A DNA stretch of 13,780 nt from an uncultured Opitutia bacterium (GCA_903879465.1 CAIRLQ010000243.1:1-13780), one strand, 5' to 3'. Shown: positions 1-6,833, counted from the first letter of the stretch. Notes: generated from the sequence alone by a model not told the origin. Made by a program: numbers and translations.

Positions 1-419
1 CCTACATGGGGCGCTTCGGCAAGACGGTGCAGCCCGTCTTTGATCCGCTGGGCTTCGACTGGAAAATCACCGTGGGCGTGCTCGCGAGTTTCCCGGCCCG
101 CGAGGTCATTGTTTCCACACTCGGCGTCACCTACTCCGTTGGCGAAGGGGCCAAGGCCGACAGCCAGCATCTCCGTCAGGCGATGCAGGATGCCAAGTGG
201 TCCGAAGGACCCCGCGCCGGCACGCCGATTTTCTCCCTCGCCGCAGTGCTCGCGCTGATGGTCTTCTTCGCGCTCTGCTCGCAGTGCGGCCCGACCATCG
301 CGACGCTCGCGCAGGAGACCGGTGGCTGGAAGTGGGCCGCGGGATCATTCGTCTACATGACAGCCCTCGCCTGGGACGCCGGGACGGCCGTCTATCAGGT
401 CGTCATCCGCCTCATATGA
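1..419 (+). CDS. feoB: Ferrous iron transport protein B, C-terminal part (5' end outside window)
   Basis: This is the C-terminal end of the inner-membrane Fe(II) transporter FeoB. The frame is open from base 3, and about 138 residues are visible; the N-terminal G-protein domain and most membrane helices lie upstream of the window. Family signatures visible are PLGFDWK followed by SFPAREVIVSTLG (the second Gate region), a hydrophobic helix with LMVFFALCSQC, then ETGGWKWA and a last helix before the stop. The Cys-x-x-Cys in the helix before TIATLAQETGG lies where other FeoB proteins usually carry a single conserved Cys. The stop codon overlaps the next ATG by 4 bp (ATGA), so the two are translationally coupled. 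The assignment is secure; the position 6 ATG is internal, not a start. Confidence 0.95.
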   Translation, partial: YMGRFGKTVQPVFDPLGFDWKITVGVLASFPAREVIVSTLGVTYSVGEGAKADSQHLRQAMQDAKWSEGPRAGTPIFSLAAVLALMVFFALCSQCGPTIATLAQETGGWKWAAGSFVYMTALAWDAGTAVYQVVIRLI

Positions 420-565
420 ACTTCGAAGCCATTATCGTCGGAGCAGTCGTGGGGGTCGCTGCTGGCTGGTTGATCCGGCGCTGGGTCGCCGCGGCCCGCC
501 GCCGCAAGGAAGGCGGCTGCGCTGGGGACTGCGCCTGCGCGACGAAGATAAAGCCGAAGAAGTAA
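416..565 (+). CDS. FeoB-associated Cys-rich membrane microprotein (49 aa)
   Basis: This is a 49-residue protein whose ATG overlaps the feoB stop in ATGA. Residues 4-20 form one hydrophobic membrane segment (IIVGAVVGVAAGWLI). A basic stretch follows (RRWVAAARRRK, 21-31), then a Cys cluster C35-x3-C39-x-C41, and a Lys-rich tail ending KPKK. This plan matches the FeoB-associated Cys-rich membrane protein family, which is found directly after feoB in many bacteria. Its role is not settled; the Cys residues may bind iron or partner with FeoB on the cytoplasmic side. Positive charges after the helix favour a cytoplasmic C-terminus. It is too short for many gene callers, but the overlap with feoB and the motif make it convincing. 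Confidence 0.82.
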   Translation: MNFEAIIVGAVVGVAAGWLIRRWVAAARRRKEGGCAGDCACATKIKPKK

Positions 566-930
566 GCGAGACGGAGTTGACCGGTTGATCGGTTGGCCAG
601 GAAGGCCGCGGCACTCAAGGGGAGGCCGGTATGCATTTTCAGGTCCCAGGTCTCGGCCCTCAGGTTTCAGGTGCGGGTTATCAGGTACGGGTACGGATGC
701 GGGGCAAAATTCAGGCCCTGAACCCGTACCCGAACCTGAACACCTGAACCCGGCTCCCGACGGCTGAGACCCGAGACCCGATAAAGACTTCCCAGCCAAT
801 CATCCGGTCTCCGGTTCCACTTTGAGCCCAGTCTTCTCTGGTCAACCGAGCCTCTGAGCCTCCGTGCCTCTCATGTATCCCCTTTCCCCCATGTCACCGT
901 GCCAGCTTGCCCTCTCGCGCTAGCGCGCGC
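566..930. other. Gene-free region between feo locus and aguA 3' end
   Basis: This is 365 bp without a credible gene, between the 3' end of the + strand feo genes and the 3' end of the - strand aguA. Open frames here are low-complexity and show no family signal. It contains the inverted repeat at 638-782, three tandem 8-base GCCTCNNN units at 850-873, and a 12-bp palindrome CGCGCTAGCGCG at 916-927 just after the aguA stop. No clear intrinsic terminator with a T-tract is visible for either converging unit, although both should end here. Base composition and the decayed repeat character suggest an accumulation site for short dispersed repeats. Confidence 0.6.
638..782. repeat. Long imperfect inverted repeat (59-bp arms, 27-nt loop)
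   Basis: The left arm at 638-696 and the right arm at 724-782 are inverted copies. Aligned without gaps, about 43 of 59 positions match. Both arms are built from short related words (TCAGGT, TCGGGT, ACGGGT; the complement ACCTGA/ACCCGT on the right), and the right arm contains GAGACCC twice in tandem. The loop carries the near-palindrome TTCAGGCCCTGAA. As RNA it would fold into a long interrupted hairpin. It could be a REP-like or MITE-like element, or a decayed array of a dispersed repeat; no transposase is nearby. Confidence 0.65.
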
Positions 931-1956
931 TTAAACCGGCTGTTGCTGGCTGAGGCAGTGTAGCGCACCGCCTTCGATCAATAGCAGGCGACAATCGATA
1001 CCCACGATCTTACGACCAGGGAAGCAGTCGCCGACGATGCCCATGGCGACCTTATCGGAATCCTGCCCGTAGAGCGGCACAAGGACGCCGCCGTTCACAA
1101 TCAGGAAATTGGCGTGGCTCGGCGGGAGGTCGCGGCCGGCGAGGCGAATGGACTTGGGCAGCGGGAGTTCGAGGATGTCGAGACGCTGGCCGCGCGGACG
1201 CATCTCGCGCAGGCGCTTGAGGTTTTCCTGCATCGGCGCGTAGTTGGGCGAGGCCTTATCGGCTTCGCTGACGGCGAGGATCGTGCGCGGCGCGATGAAG
1301 CGGGCGAGGTTGTCAATATGACCGTCGGTGTCGTCGTTGGCCAGGCCTTCACCAATCCAGAGGAGTTCGTCGATTGCGAGGCCATCTCGAATCGCGGCAT
1401 GGAACACGGCGTCATCGCGGCCTTCGGCGCGGTTCGGATTATTTTGCACGGCCTCAGTGGTCAGGAGGAGGCCATCGCCCGAGACCTCAATGCCGCCGCC
1501 TTCGAGTTCGAAGGGGTAGCTGAATTTCTGCACGCGGAGTAGCTGGGCGATTTTCGCCGGGACCTGGTTGTCGAGCGAGGCTTCGAATTTCCCGCCCCAG
1601 CCGTGGAACTCCCAGTCGGTGAGGGCGAGCTCTTTGGACTGATCGTTCTTGATGAAAATCGGCCCGTGATCGCGGCACCAAACATCGTCGGTGGCGATAT
1701 CTGTTAACTCGATGACCGAAAGATCGGCCTTCGCGGCCTTGAGCTCGCGCTCGGCTTCGATGCGGAGCTTGCCCGCGGCGTTGATCTTTACCGGTTGAAA
1801 CTTCGAGATCGCGGCGGCGAACTCCGCAAACTTCGCCGGGATGAGGTCGTAATGTCCGGGCCAGAGCGCGGTGTTCGACGGCCAGGACAGCCAGGTGGCG
1901 GACTGGGGTTCCCATTCCGCGGGCATGCGGAAACCGAGGGAGCGAGGCGTAGCCAT
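931..1956 (-). CDS. aguA: Agmatine deiminase (agmatine iminohydrolase)
   Basis: This 341-residue enzyme of the peptidyl-arginine deiminase-like superfamily converts agmatine to N-carbamoylputrescine and ammonia in the cytoplasm. Signatures are PAEWEPQSATWLSWP near the N-terminus, WCRDHGP (93-99), EGGGIEV (152-158), DDTDGHIDN (208-216) and the C-terminal GGALHCLSQQQP with catalytic Cys334. The Trp-Cys-Arg-Asp, His213/Asp215 and Cys334 residues cover the expected catalytic set, and the length is normal. Family variants often read GGGNIHC at the active-site Cys; here it is EGGALHC. It starts 8 bp after the aguB stop, and the two encode consecutive steps, which supports aguA over an unrelated arginine deiminase. 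The ATG has no Shine-Dalgarno in front. The symbol follows the agmatine pathway naming; the assignment is strong. Confidence 0.93.
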   Translation of the reverse strand: MATPRSLGFRMPAEWEPQSATWLSWPSNTALWPGHYDLIPAKFAEFAAAISKFQPVKINAAGKLRIEAERELKAAKADLSVIELTDIATDDVWCRDHGPIFIKNDQSKELALTDWEFHGWGGKFEASLDNQVPAKIAQLLRVQKFSYPFELEGGGIEVSGDGLLLTTEAVQNNPNRAEGRDDAVFHAAIRDGLAIDELLWIGEGLANDDTDGHIDNLARFIAPRTILAVSEADKASPNYAPMQENLKRLREMRPRGQRLDILELPLPKSIRLAGRDLPPSHANFLIVNGGVLVPLYGQDSDKVAMGIVGDCFPGRKIVGIDCRLLLIEGGALHCLSQQQPV

Positions 1957-1964
1957 GCGGAAGG

Positions 1965-2834
1965 TCAGTCGCGCAGACGGCGCGTCAGGTCGCCGTAGGC
2001 GTCGATGCGGCGGTCGCGGAAGAACGGCCAGATGCGGCGGAACTCACGCTGCTTCACGAGATCGCAATCTGCGAGGAGGACTTCCTCCTTTTCGATGGAA
2101 GCACGGGCGACGATTTCGCCGTACGGGTCGGAGACAAAACTCTGGCCCCAGAACTGGGTGCGGCCTTCGGTGCCGACGCGATTGGTCGCAGCGACGTAGC
2201 AGCCGTTGGCGACGCCGTGGCCGCGCTGGACGGTCTCCCAAGCGTTATGCTGAGCGTGTCCGAGCGCCGCTTTCTCTTCGGGGAGCCAGCCGATTGCAGT
2301 CGGGTAGAAAAGAATCTGCGCGCCGCCGAGTGCGGTCAGGCGGGCCGCCTCGGGATACCATTGGTCCCAGCAGATGAGTACGCCGATGTCGCCGTAGGCG
2401 GTCTTCCACGTGCGGAAGCCGAGATCCCCGGGCGTGAAATAGAACTTCTCCTCGAAACCAGGATCCTGCGGGATATGCATCTTCCGATACTTGCCCAAGA
2501 TAGTGCCGTCGGCGTCGATGACGGCGGCGGTGTTGTGATAGACCTCGCTGCCGCGCGCCTCGAAGAGCGGGGCGATGATCACCACGCCGAGACGTTTGGC
2601 CGCCTTGGCGAGTTCGGTGACGGAAGGTCCTGTTTCGACGGGTTCGGCCAGATCGAAATTCTTCGGGTCCTGGTTGATGCAGAAATACTTCGTCGTGAAC
2701 ATCTCCTGCAGGCCGATGATCTTGGCGCCCTTGGCCGCCGCTTCTTCGATGCGGGGCAGGGTCTTGCGGACATTGGCCGCCGGGGTGTCCTCGGCGGTAA
2801 GTTGGATGAGACCGACGCGGACGGAGTCAGCCAT
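1965..2834 (-). CDS. aguB: N-carbamoylputrescine amidase (nitrilase superfamily)
   Basis: This 289-residue carbon-nitrogen hydrolase converts N-carbamoylputrescine to putrescine, CO2 and ammonia. The nitrilase Glu-Lys-Cys triad is visible: E44 in LQEMF, K118 in KYRKMHIP and C155 in VLICWDQWYPEAAR. The regions QDPGFEEKFYFTPGD (123-137) and WGQSFVSDPYG (229-239) are typical of the AguB group, and the length is usual. It lies 11 bp downstream of hisG and 8 bp upstream of aguA, with its product pathway confirmed by the deiminase next door. No arginine decarboxylase, the source of agmatine, is in the window. ATG preceded by GCGCC; no Shine-Dalgarno. Confidence 0.93.
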   Translation of the reverse strand: MADSVRVGLIQLTAEDTPAANVRKTLPRIEEAAAKGAKIIGLQEMFTTKYFCINQDPKNFDLAEPVETGPSVTELAKAAKRLGVVIIAPLFEARGSEVYHNTAAVIDADGTILGKYRKMHIPQDPGFEEKFYFTPGDLGFRTWKTAYGDIGVLICWDQWYPEAARLTALGGAQILFYPTAIGWLPEEKAALGHAQHNAWETVQRGHGVANGCYVAATNRVGTEGRTQFWGQSFVSDPYGEIVARASIEKEEVLLADCDLVKQREFRRIWPFFRDRRIDAYGDLTRRLRD

Positions 2835-2845
2835 GGCGCAGGTCG

Positions 2846-3730
2846 TCAGTAGACGAGTTTGTTGATCGGGTACTCCACGATGCCCTCAGCCCCGGAGGCC
2901 TTGAGGGTCGGGATGAACTCGCGCGCCTGACGCGCGTCGATGATCGTCTCCACGGCAATCCACTCCGGGTTGCTGAGAGGTGACACAGTCGGGTTGCGTA
3001 AGGCGGGCAGGGCGGCGGCTACTTTCTCCAGAGCGGCCTTTGGCAGATTGAATTTCAGCCCGACCATGTGCTGGGCGGCGAGGGCGCCTTGCAGCATGAG
3101 CACAATCTGCTCGATTTTCGATCGCTTGGCCGGGTTGGCCCACGCGGCTTTATTGGCGACGAGTACGGTAGTGGTCTCCATTAACTGGGCGACGATGCGC
3201 AGCTTGTTGGCCTTGATCGAGGAGCCGGTCTCGGTGATGTCGACGATCGCATCGGCGAGCTCGGGGACTTTCACTTCGGTCGCACCCCAGGAGAATTCGA
3301 CTTCGCATTCAACGCCCTGTGCCTTGAACCAGCGGCGGGTGGTCTCCACGAGCTCCGTGGCCACGCGCTTGCCGGCGAGGTCCTTCGCGGTTTTGACCGG
3401 AGAGGCTTCGGGCACGCAGAGCACCCAGCGGGATTTCTGCGCCGAGGCGCGGCTATAAATTAATTCGCAGACCTGCACGACGTCTGCGTTGTTTTCCTGC
3501 ACCCAGTCCTGGCCGGTGAGTCCGCAGTCGAAGAAACCGTGTTCGACGTAGCGCGCGACTTCTTGGGCACGGATGAAGCGGCCGTCGAGGGCCGGGTCAT
3601 CGAAAGAGGGGCGGTAGGAACGGCTGCTCTTCGTCACCGGGAAACCGGCGCGGGCGAACAACTGGAGGGTGGCTTCCTCAAGGCTGCCCTTGGGTAAGCC
3701 GAGCATCAATTTCGTGACTTCCTGACTCAT
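2846..3730 (-). CDS. hisG: ATP phosphoribosyltransferase, long form
   Basis: HisG condenses ATP with PRPP to form phosphoribosyl-ATP, the first and feedback-regulated step of histidine synthesis. The protein begins near LMLGLPKGSLEEATLQLF and contains the expected GLTGQDWV, KSRWVLCVP, RVATELVETTRRWF and the PRPP-binding-type ADAIVDITETGSSIKANKLR. After about residue 205 a further domain (VLMLQGALAAQHMVGLKFN ... EWIAVETIIDARQAREFIPTLK) marks the long, self-regulated form that needs no HisZ. The open frame extends to 3772, but I place the start at the internal ATG at 3730 (294 aa), 8 codons before the family's conserved beginning; the upstream 14 codons look non-homologous. ATG at 3706 is a third option. 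It leads the hisG-aguB-aguA unit, divergent from the lipoprotein gene. Confidence 0.93.
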   Translation of the reverse strand: MSQEVTKLMLGLPKGSLEEATLQLFARAGFPVTKSSRSYRPSFDDPALDGRFIRAQEVARYVEHGFFDCGLTGQDWVQENNADVVQVCELIYSRASAQKSRWVLCVPEASPVKTAKDLAGKRVATELVETTRRWFKAQGVECEVEFSWGATEVKVPELADAIVDITETGSSIKANKLRIVAQLMETTTVLVANKAAWANPAKRSKIEQIVLMLQGALAAQHMVGLKFNLPKAALEKVAAALPALRNPTVSPLSNPEWIAVETIIDARQAREFIPTLKASGAEGIVEYPINKLVY

Positions 3731-3823
3731 TAGGCACTTGAGGAAGGCCACCGTGCGGGGCTCCGCAAGCATTAAGGGGTTGACCTAGCGAAGGCCCAAA
3801 AAGAGCCTTTTTAAATCAAAACC

Positions 3824-4192
3824 ATGCATCGCTCCCTCCTTCTCCTTGCCGTCGCCGCTTTGCTTGTCGCTTGCAACGCCCCGTCCCATTCCGGAGCTGC
3901 CGACGCCGGCCCGCGTTTCTCCTGGGAGAAGGCTGGCACCGCCCCGGTCGCCGACAACTCCATCGCCACTGTGCTCGCCGTCCGCGAGGAATACAGCCTC
4001 ATTGAACTTGCCCGCTCCGAGAAGGCCGAGCCCAAGACTCGCCTGCAGCTCACCAAGGGCGGCAAGAACCTGATTGTCGAAGTGCTCAAGTCCGATGACA
4101 AGACGACCGTCGTGGGCGTCGTCATTGGCCAGACCATGGGGCCCGCGCTTCGGGTCGGCGACGAAGTCACGGTTAGCCCGCTCGCGCAGTAA
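3824..4192 (+). CDS. Small predicted lipoprotein of unknown function (122 aa)
   Basis: Residues 1-17 form a lipoprotein signal peptide: His-Arg at the start, a hydrophobic core SLLLLAVAALL and the lipobox LVAC with Cys17 as the predicted lipidation site. Asn18 follows, so there is no Asp+2 inner-membrane retention signal by the enteric rule. The mature part has a short Ala/Gly linker (19-30) and then alternating hydrophobic strands: SIATVLAVREEYSLIELA, KNLIVEVLKSD, KTTVVGVVIGQ and PALRVGDEVTVSPL. It resembles a small beta-barrel (RVGDEV is reminiscent of OB/SH3-like or secretion-tunnel modules), but I do not recognise the family. It is a single-gene unit, divergent from hisG and followed by a strong terminator at 4221-4252. 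Confidence 0.82.
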   Translation: MHRSLLLLAVAALLVACNAPSHSGAADAGPRFSWEKAGTAPVADNSIATVLAVREEYSLIELARSEKAEPKTRLQLTKGGKNLIVEVLKSDDKTTVVGVVIGQTMGPALRVGDEVTVSPLAQ

Positions 4193-4220
4193 AAGCAGGG
4201 AGACACACCCGAGACAGAAG

Positions 4221-4252
4221 GACTCGCCTGCCCAGTGCAGCGGGTCTTTTTT
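4221..4252 (+). terminator. Intrinsic terminator after the lipoprotein gene
   Basis: The 5' arm GACTCGCCTGC (4221-4231), loop CCAGT and 3' arm GCAGCGGGTC (4237-4246) pair over ten positions with one bulged C and one T-G wobble. Six T residues follow at once (4247-4252). It starts 28 nt after the lipoprotein stop and is oriented with that gene. Confidence 0.82.
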
Positions 4253-4272
4253 ATGATTCGGTATCATAAAAA
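4248..4272 (+). other. Second hairpin sharing the terminator's T-tract
   Basis: TTTTTATGAT (4248-4257) and ATCATAAAAA (4263-4272) form a perfect 10-bp stem with loop TCGGT. Its 5' arm is the T-tract of the preceding terminator. Because it is AT-rich it should form only after polymerase has passed; it may protect 3' ends or be incidental. Confidence 0.5.
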
Positions 4273-4348
4273 GGCTATAAAGGCCCATTTACCTCCGCCG
4301 TTGACCCTTTCTCGTGGCATGCCTACTGCTCAAAACCTCTAACCACGC

Positions 4349-5131
4349 ATGAATCAACCCTCCCCATCCCGCCGACCCGGCAGCGCCCTGCGCAAGCTGG
4401 TCACGGTCCTTTGCGGGATTGGGCTATTTTTGCTCGTGGTTGCCCTCTTGGCGGTTTGGTCGATCGGCCGATTTGCCCCCAAGATTTTGGATGCCTCTCT
4501 ATCTTCGAGGACGGGTGCCCGCCTGGCCGTTGAAACCAACGACACGAACCTCTTTGCGGGGAGGGTCTCATTCTCCGGCCTCACGATCACCAATCCTTCG
4601 CGCTGGCAGGAAAGGGAGTTTCTCAAAATTCGCCGCCTCGGTCTCGAGGTCGAGACGTGGTCATTTCTATTCGGAAACACCCAGGTGGTGCGCGAAGCCG
4701 AACTCGATATCGAGCAGCTTGTCATTGTCGGCAAGGAGGCCTTCATGGCCGATAATAACGCCAAGGACATTGGTAACGGCCTGAAGGGTCAGGTGTCGGC
4801 TGGCTCGGCTCAGCCGGCCGCACGGATGCCAGTGGAGCCCGCCGCGACCCGCCAAGCTTTTCACATCGACCACCTCCGGGTCCGCGTCAATCGCATCACG
4901 GTGATCGCCGGCGACGGCACGCCGGGCCGCCGCGTCATCGTGGACCGCGCGTTCGACTATGTGTTCGACGCTCGCGGCATCACGGACCGGAATTTCAACG
5001 AAAAGGTCTCAGGCCCGATGGGGCAGCAGGCCTTGCAGAATGTGATCGAACGGCAACCCGAACTCATCATGGACCTCGCCCGCGAGAAGCTCCGTAAATC
5101 CGTGACCGAGAAACTCCTCGGCGATAAATAA
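4349..5131 (+). CDS. AsmA-like membrane-anchored protein (260 aa)
   Basis: The N-terminus is basic and Pro/Ser-rich (1-16), followed by one membrane segment (about 17-38, LVTVLCGIGLFLLVVALLAVW). The rest should be periplasmic. Residues 58-128 (ARLAVETNDTNLFAGRVSF, SGLTITNP, FLKIRRLGLEVE, VREAELDIEQLVIV) have the alternating beta pattern and the 'gene-proximal strand plus membrane layer' feel of AsmA/DUF748-type proteins, which act in outer-membrane lipid or envelope maintenance. A low-complexity Ala/Gly/Pro segment (146-168) leads into a second beta region and a C-terminal amphipathic helix (225-260). It is much shorter than full AsmA. It sits 6 bp upstream of grpE. The family call is by pattern only, so function is inferred weakly. 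Confidence 0.72.
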   Translation: MNQPSPSRRPGSALRKLVTVLCGIGLFLLVVALLAVWSIGRFAPKILDASLSSRTGARLAVETNDTNLFAGRVSFSGLTITNPSRWQEREFLKIRRLGLEVETWSFLFGNTQVVREAELDIEQLVIVGKEAFMADNNAKDIGNGLKGQVSAGSAQPAARMPVEPAATRQAFHIDHLRVRVNRITVIAGDGTPGRRVIVDRAFDYVFDARGITDRNFNEKVSGPMGQQALQNVIERQPELIMDLAREKLRKSVTEKLLGDK

Positions 5132-5137
5132 TCTCTC

Positions 5138-5644
5138 ATGACCGAACCCCATTCATCCCAAGACCCGTCCTCGCCCGACTTGATTACACGCATTGCGGAA
5201 CTCGAGGGTCAGATCGCCCAGCTCAAGGACACCGTCTTGCGCAGCAACGCTGACCAGCAGAATCAGCAGCGTCGCCACCAGCGCGAGCGCGAAGAGCTCC
5301 GCAAGTTTGCGACGGCCGGCTTGGTCGAGGACCTGCTACCGGCGTTAGATTCCTTGAATCTCGGATTAGAGTCCGCCACGAAGCAGGCGGATGGCCGTGC
5401 CGTCGCCGAAGGCTTCCGTATGGCCGTGAGCCAGCTTCGCTCCATTCTCTCTTCACAGGGCCTAGCGGAGATTAGTCCGCTCGGGCAGCCCTTTGATCCG
5501 GCACGCCATGAGGCGGTCGGGCAGGAAGCCAGCCTCAGCGTTCCCGAAGGTTCCGTCAGCCGCGTCGCCCGTTCTGGTTGGCTGCTCCATGAGCGCGTTA
5601 TCCGCCCCGCGGCCGTCTTCGTGTCGGCTGGCCCTGCAAAGTAA
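5138..5644 (+). CDS. grpE: GrpE nucleotide exchange factor
   Basis: GrpE releases ADP from DnaK and so resets the Hsp70 cycle with DnaJ. The 168-residue protein has an acidic, disordered N-terminus (1-15), a long N-terminal helix/coiled coil (16-58, with ADQQNQQRRHQRERE, a divergent form of the usual ADFxNYRRR stretch), a helix bundle GLVEDLLPALDSLNLGLE (61-78), and the C-terminal beta domain: FDPARHEAV (119-127), VPEGSV (135-140) and HERVIRPAAVFVS (151-163). The length is near the short end of the family. It is 6 bp after the AsmA-like gene and 3 bp before dnaJ, so the three are likely cotranscribed. dnaK is absent from the window, and I see no CIRCE operator upstream. Confidence 0.95.
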   Translation: MTEPHSSQDPSSPDLITRIAELEGQIAQLKDTVLRSNADQQNQQRRHQREREELRKFATAGLVEDLLPALDSLNLGLESATKQADGRAVAEGFRMAVSQLRSILSSQGLAEISPLGQPFDPARHEAVGQEASLSVPEGSVSRVARSGWLLHERVIRPAAVFVSAGPAK

Positions 5645-5647
5645 GCC

Positions 5648-6793
5648 ATGGCTGAAGATTATTATTCCTTGTTAGGCGTAGCGAAATCCGCTTCGGCCGA
5701 TGATCTCAAGAAGGCCTATCGTAAGAAGGCGATGGAGTTTCATCCCGACCGCAATCCTGGCAACAAGGAGGCCGAGGAGAAATTTAAGAAAGTCTCCCGT
5801 GCCTACGAGGTGCTGGGCGACGACTCTAAGCGCAAGCTTTACGACCAGCACGGTGAAGCGGCGTTTGATCAAAGCATGGGAGCGGGCCCCGGCCGCAGCG
5901 CCGGCGGCGGCCGAGCTGCGGACCCCCGCGATATTTTCGAACAGATGTTCGGCGGTGGCGGCGGTGGCTTCTCCGACTTCTTCGGCGGCGGTGGCGGCGG
6001 GGGAGGAAGCAGCAACGAAAATTCCGGCGAAGACTTGCGCGTTGATCTCAAAATCACGCTGGAAGAGGCGGCCGAAGGCGTGGAGCGTAAAATTCCCTAT
6101 CGCAAGCATGTCGCTTGCGCGAAGTGTGGCGGCTCTGGTGCGGAAGCCGGGGCGAAGAAAGCCCGGTGTGCGACTTGTCACGGCCAAGGCCAAGTGATTC
6201 GCAGCCAAGGATTCTTCTCCATGCGACAGACCTGCCCCGATTGTGGCGGCGAAGGCGTCCGCATCGATAAACCCTGTCGACCTTGCTCCGGCGAAGGTCG
6301 CATGGTGGGCGAGGCTAGCGTCACGGTGCGTATCCCTCCGGGCGTCGATACGGGCACGAAGCTCCGTTCTTCCGGCAACGGTTCCGCCGGACGCCGCGGC
6401 AATTCCGCCGGCGACCTTTACGTTTACATCTCCGTCCAGGAGCATGAACTCTTCGAGCGCGACGGTAATGATCTCGCCTGCAGTGTCCCGGTGAAGTTCT
6501 CCGTCGCCGCCCTCGGCGGCAAGATCACCGTCCCGAAGCTCAAGGGCAAGACGGTCCTGAGCGTGCCTGCCGGCACTCAGGGCGGCACGGTTTTCCGTTT
6601 GCGCGGCGAGGGCATGCCGCCGCTGCGCGGCTCGGCTTCCGGCGATCTCTTGGTCCGCGTCGATATCGACGTCCCGAAGAAGATGACCGACGTCGAGAAA
6701 AAAGCTTTAAAGGCGTATGCCGACGCCTGTGGCGACGACGCGGCGCCGGTTTCCGAATCATGGCGTTCAAAGTTCAAGAAATTCTTCCCTTAA
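5648..6793 (+). CDS. dnaJ: Chaperone protein DnaJ (type I Hsp40)
   Basis: DnaJ delivers unfolded clients to DnaK and stimulates its ATPase. All type I parts are present in 381 residues: the J-domain (1-70) with HPD at 32-34; a Gly-rich linker (78-120) with two runs of Gly; a zinc domain with four CxxCxGxG repeats at C157/C160, C174/C177, C196/C199 and C210/C213; and the C-terminal substrate-binding domains (about 220-345). The tail ends in a basic/aromatic stretch, WRSKFKKFF. Length is normal and no key residue is missing. It starts 3 bp after grpE. The Gly-rich linker contains tandem GGCGG codons, which make the DNA locally repetitive. Confidence 0.97.
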   Translation: MAEDYYSLLGVAKSASADDLKKAYRKKAMEFHPDRNPGNKEAEEKFKKVSRAYEVLGDDSKRKLYDQHGEAAFDQSMGAGPGRSAGGGRAADPRDIFEQMFGGGGGGFSDFFGGGGGGGGSSNENSGEDLRVDLKITLEEAAEGVERKIPYRKHVACAKCGGSGAEAGAKKARCATCHGQGQVIRSQGFFSMRQTCPDCGGEGVRIDKPCRPCSGEGRMVGEASVTVRIPPGVDTGTKLRSSGNGSAGRRGNSAGDLYVYISVQEHELFERDGNDLACSVPVKFSVAALGGKITVPKLKGKTVLSVPAGTQGGTVFRLRGEGMPPLRGSASGDLLVRVDIDVPKKMTDVEKKALKAYADACGDDAAPVSESWRSKFKKFFP

Positions 6794-6833
6794 GCCCCTT
6801 GCCCGCGGACCTCGCTTCGGCCTAAAGTCAGCC

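Noticed and set aside
916..927. 12-bp palindrome CGCGCTAGCGCG after the aguA stop, as a terminator
   Set aside because: As a hairpin it has only a 4-bp stem around a 4-base loop and no T-tract; likely a GC-rich chance palindrome.
1114..1542. Long open frames antisense to aguA (and similar ones antisense to aguB, hisG, dnaJ, the kinase and the LysM gene)
   Set aside because: They mirror codon bias of GC-rich genes on the other strand and show no family motif.
3731..3772. N-terminal extension of HisG to ATG 3772
   Set aside because: The extra 14 residues precede a normal HisG start region, add no recognisable sequence, and are not needed for the fold.
3791..3813. Hairpin AAGGC-loop-GCCTT with T-tail before the lipoprotein ATG, possibly a terminator or attenuator
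   Set aside because: Stem of only 5 bp, no + strand gene upstream to terminate, and too weak to call; an alternative AAAAAG/CTTTTT fold competes.
3804..4276. A 10-bp inverted pair AGCCTTTTTA / TAAAAAGGCT flanking the lipoprotein gene, suggestive of a small mobile cassette
   Set aside because: Only 10 bp, low-complexity T-run, no target duplication and no further similarity; chance is adequate.
4301..4329. TTGACC with 17-nt spacer to TACTGC as promoter of the AsmA-like gene
   Set aside because: The -35 is good but the -10 matches consensus poorly; kept only as part of the TTGAC observation.
5941..6010. GGCGGT-type tandem repeats as a DNA repeat element
   Set aside because: They encode the Gly-rich linker of DnaJ and are explained by the protein.
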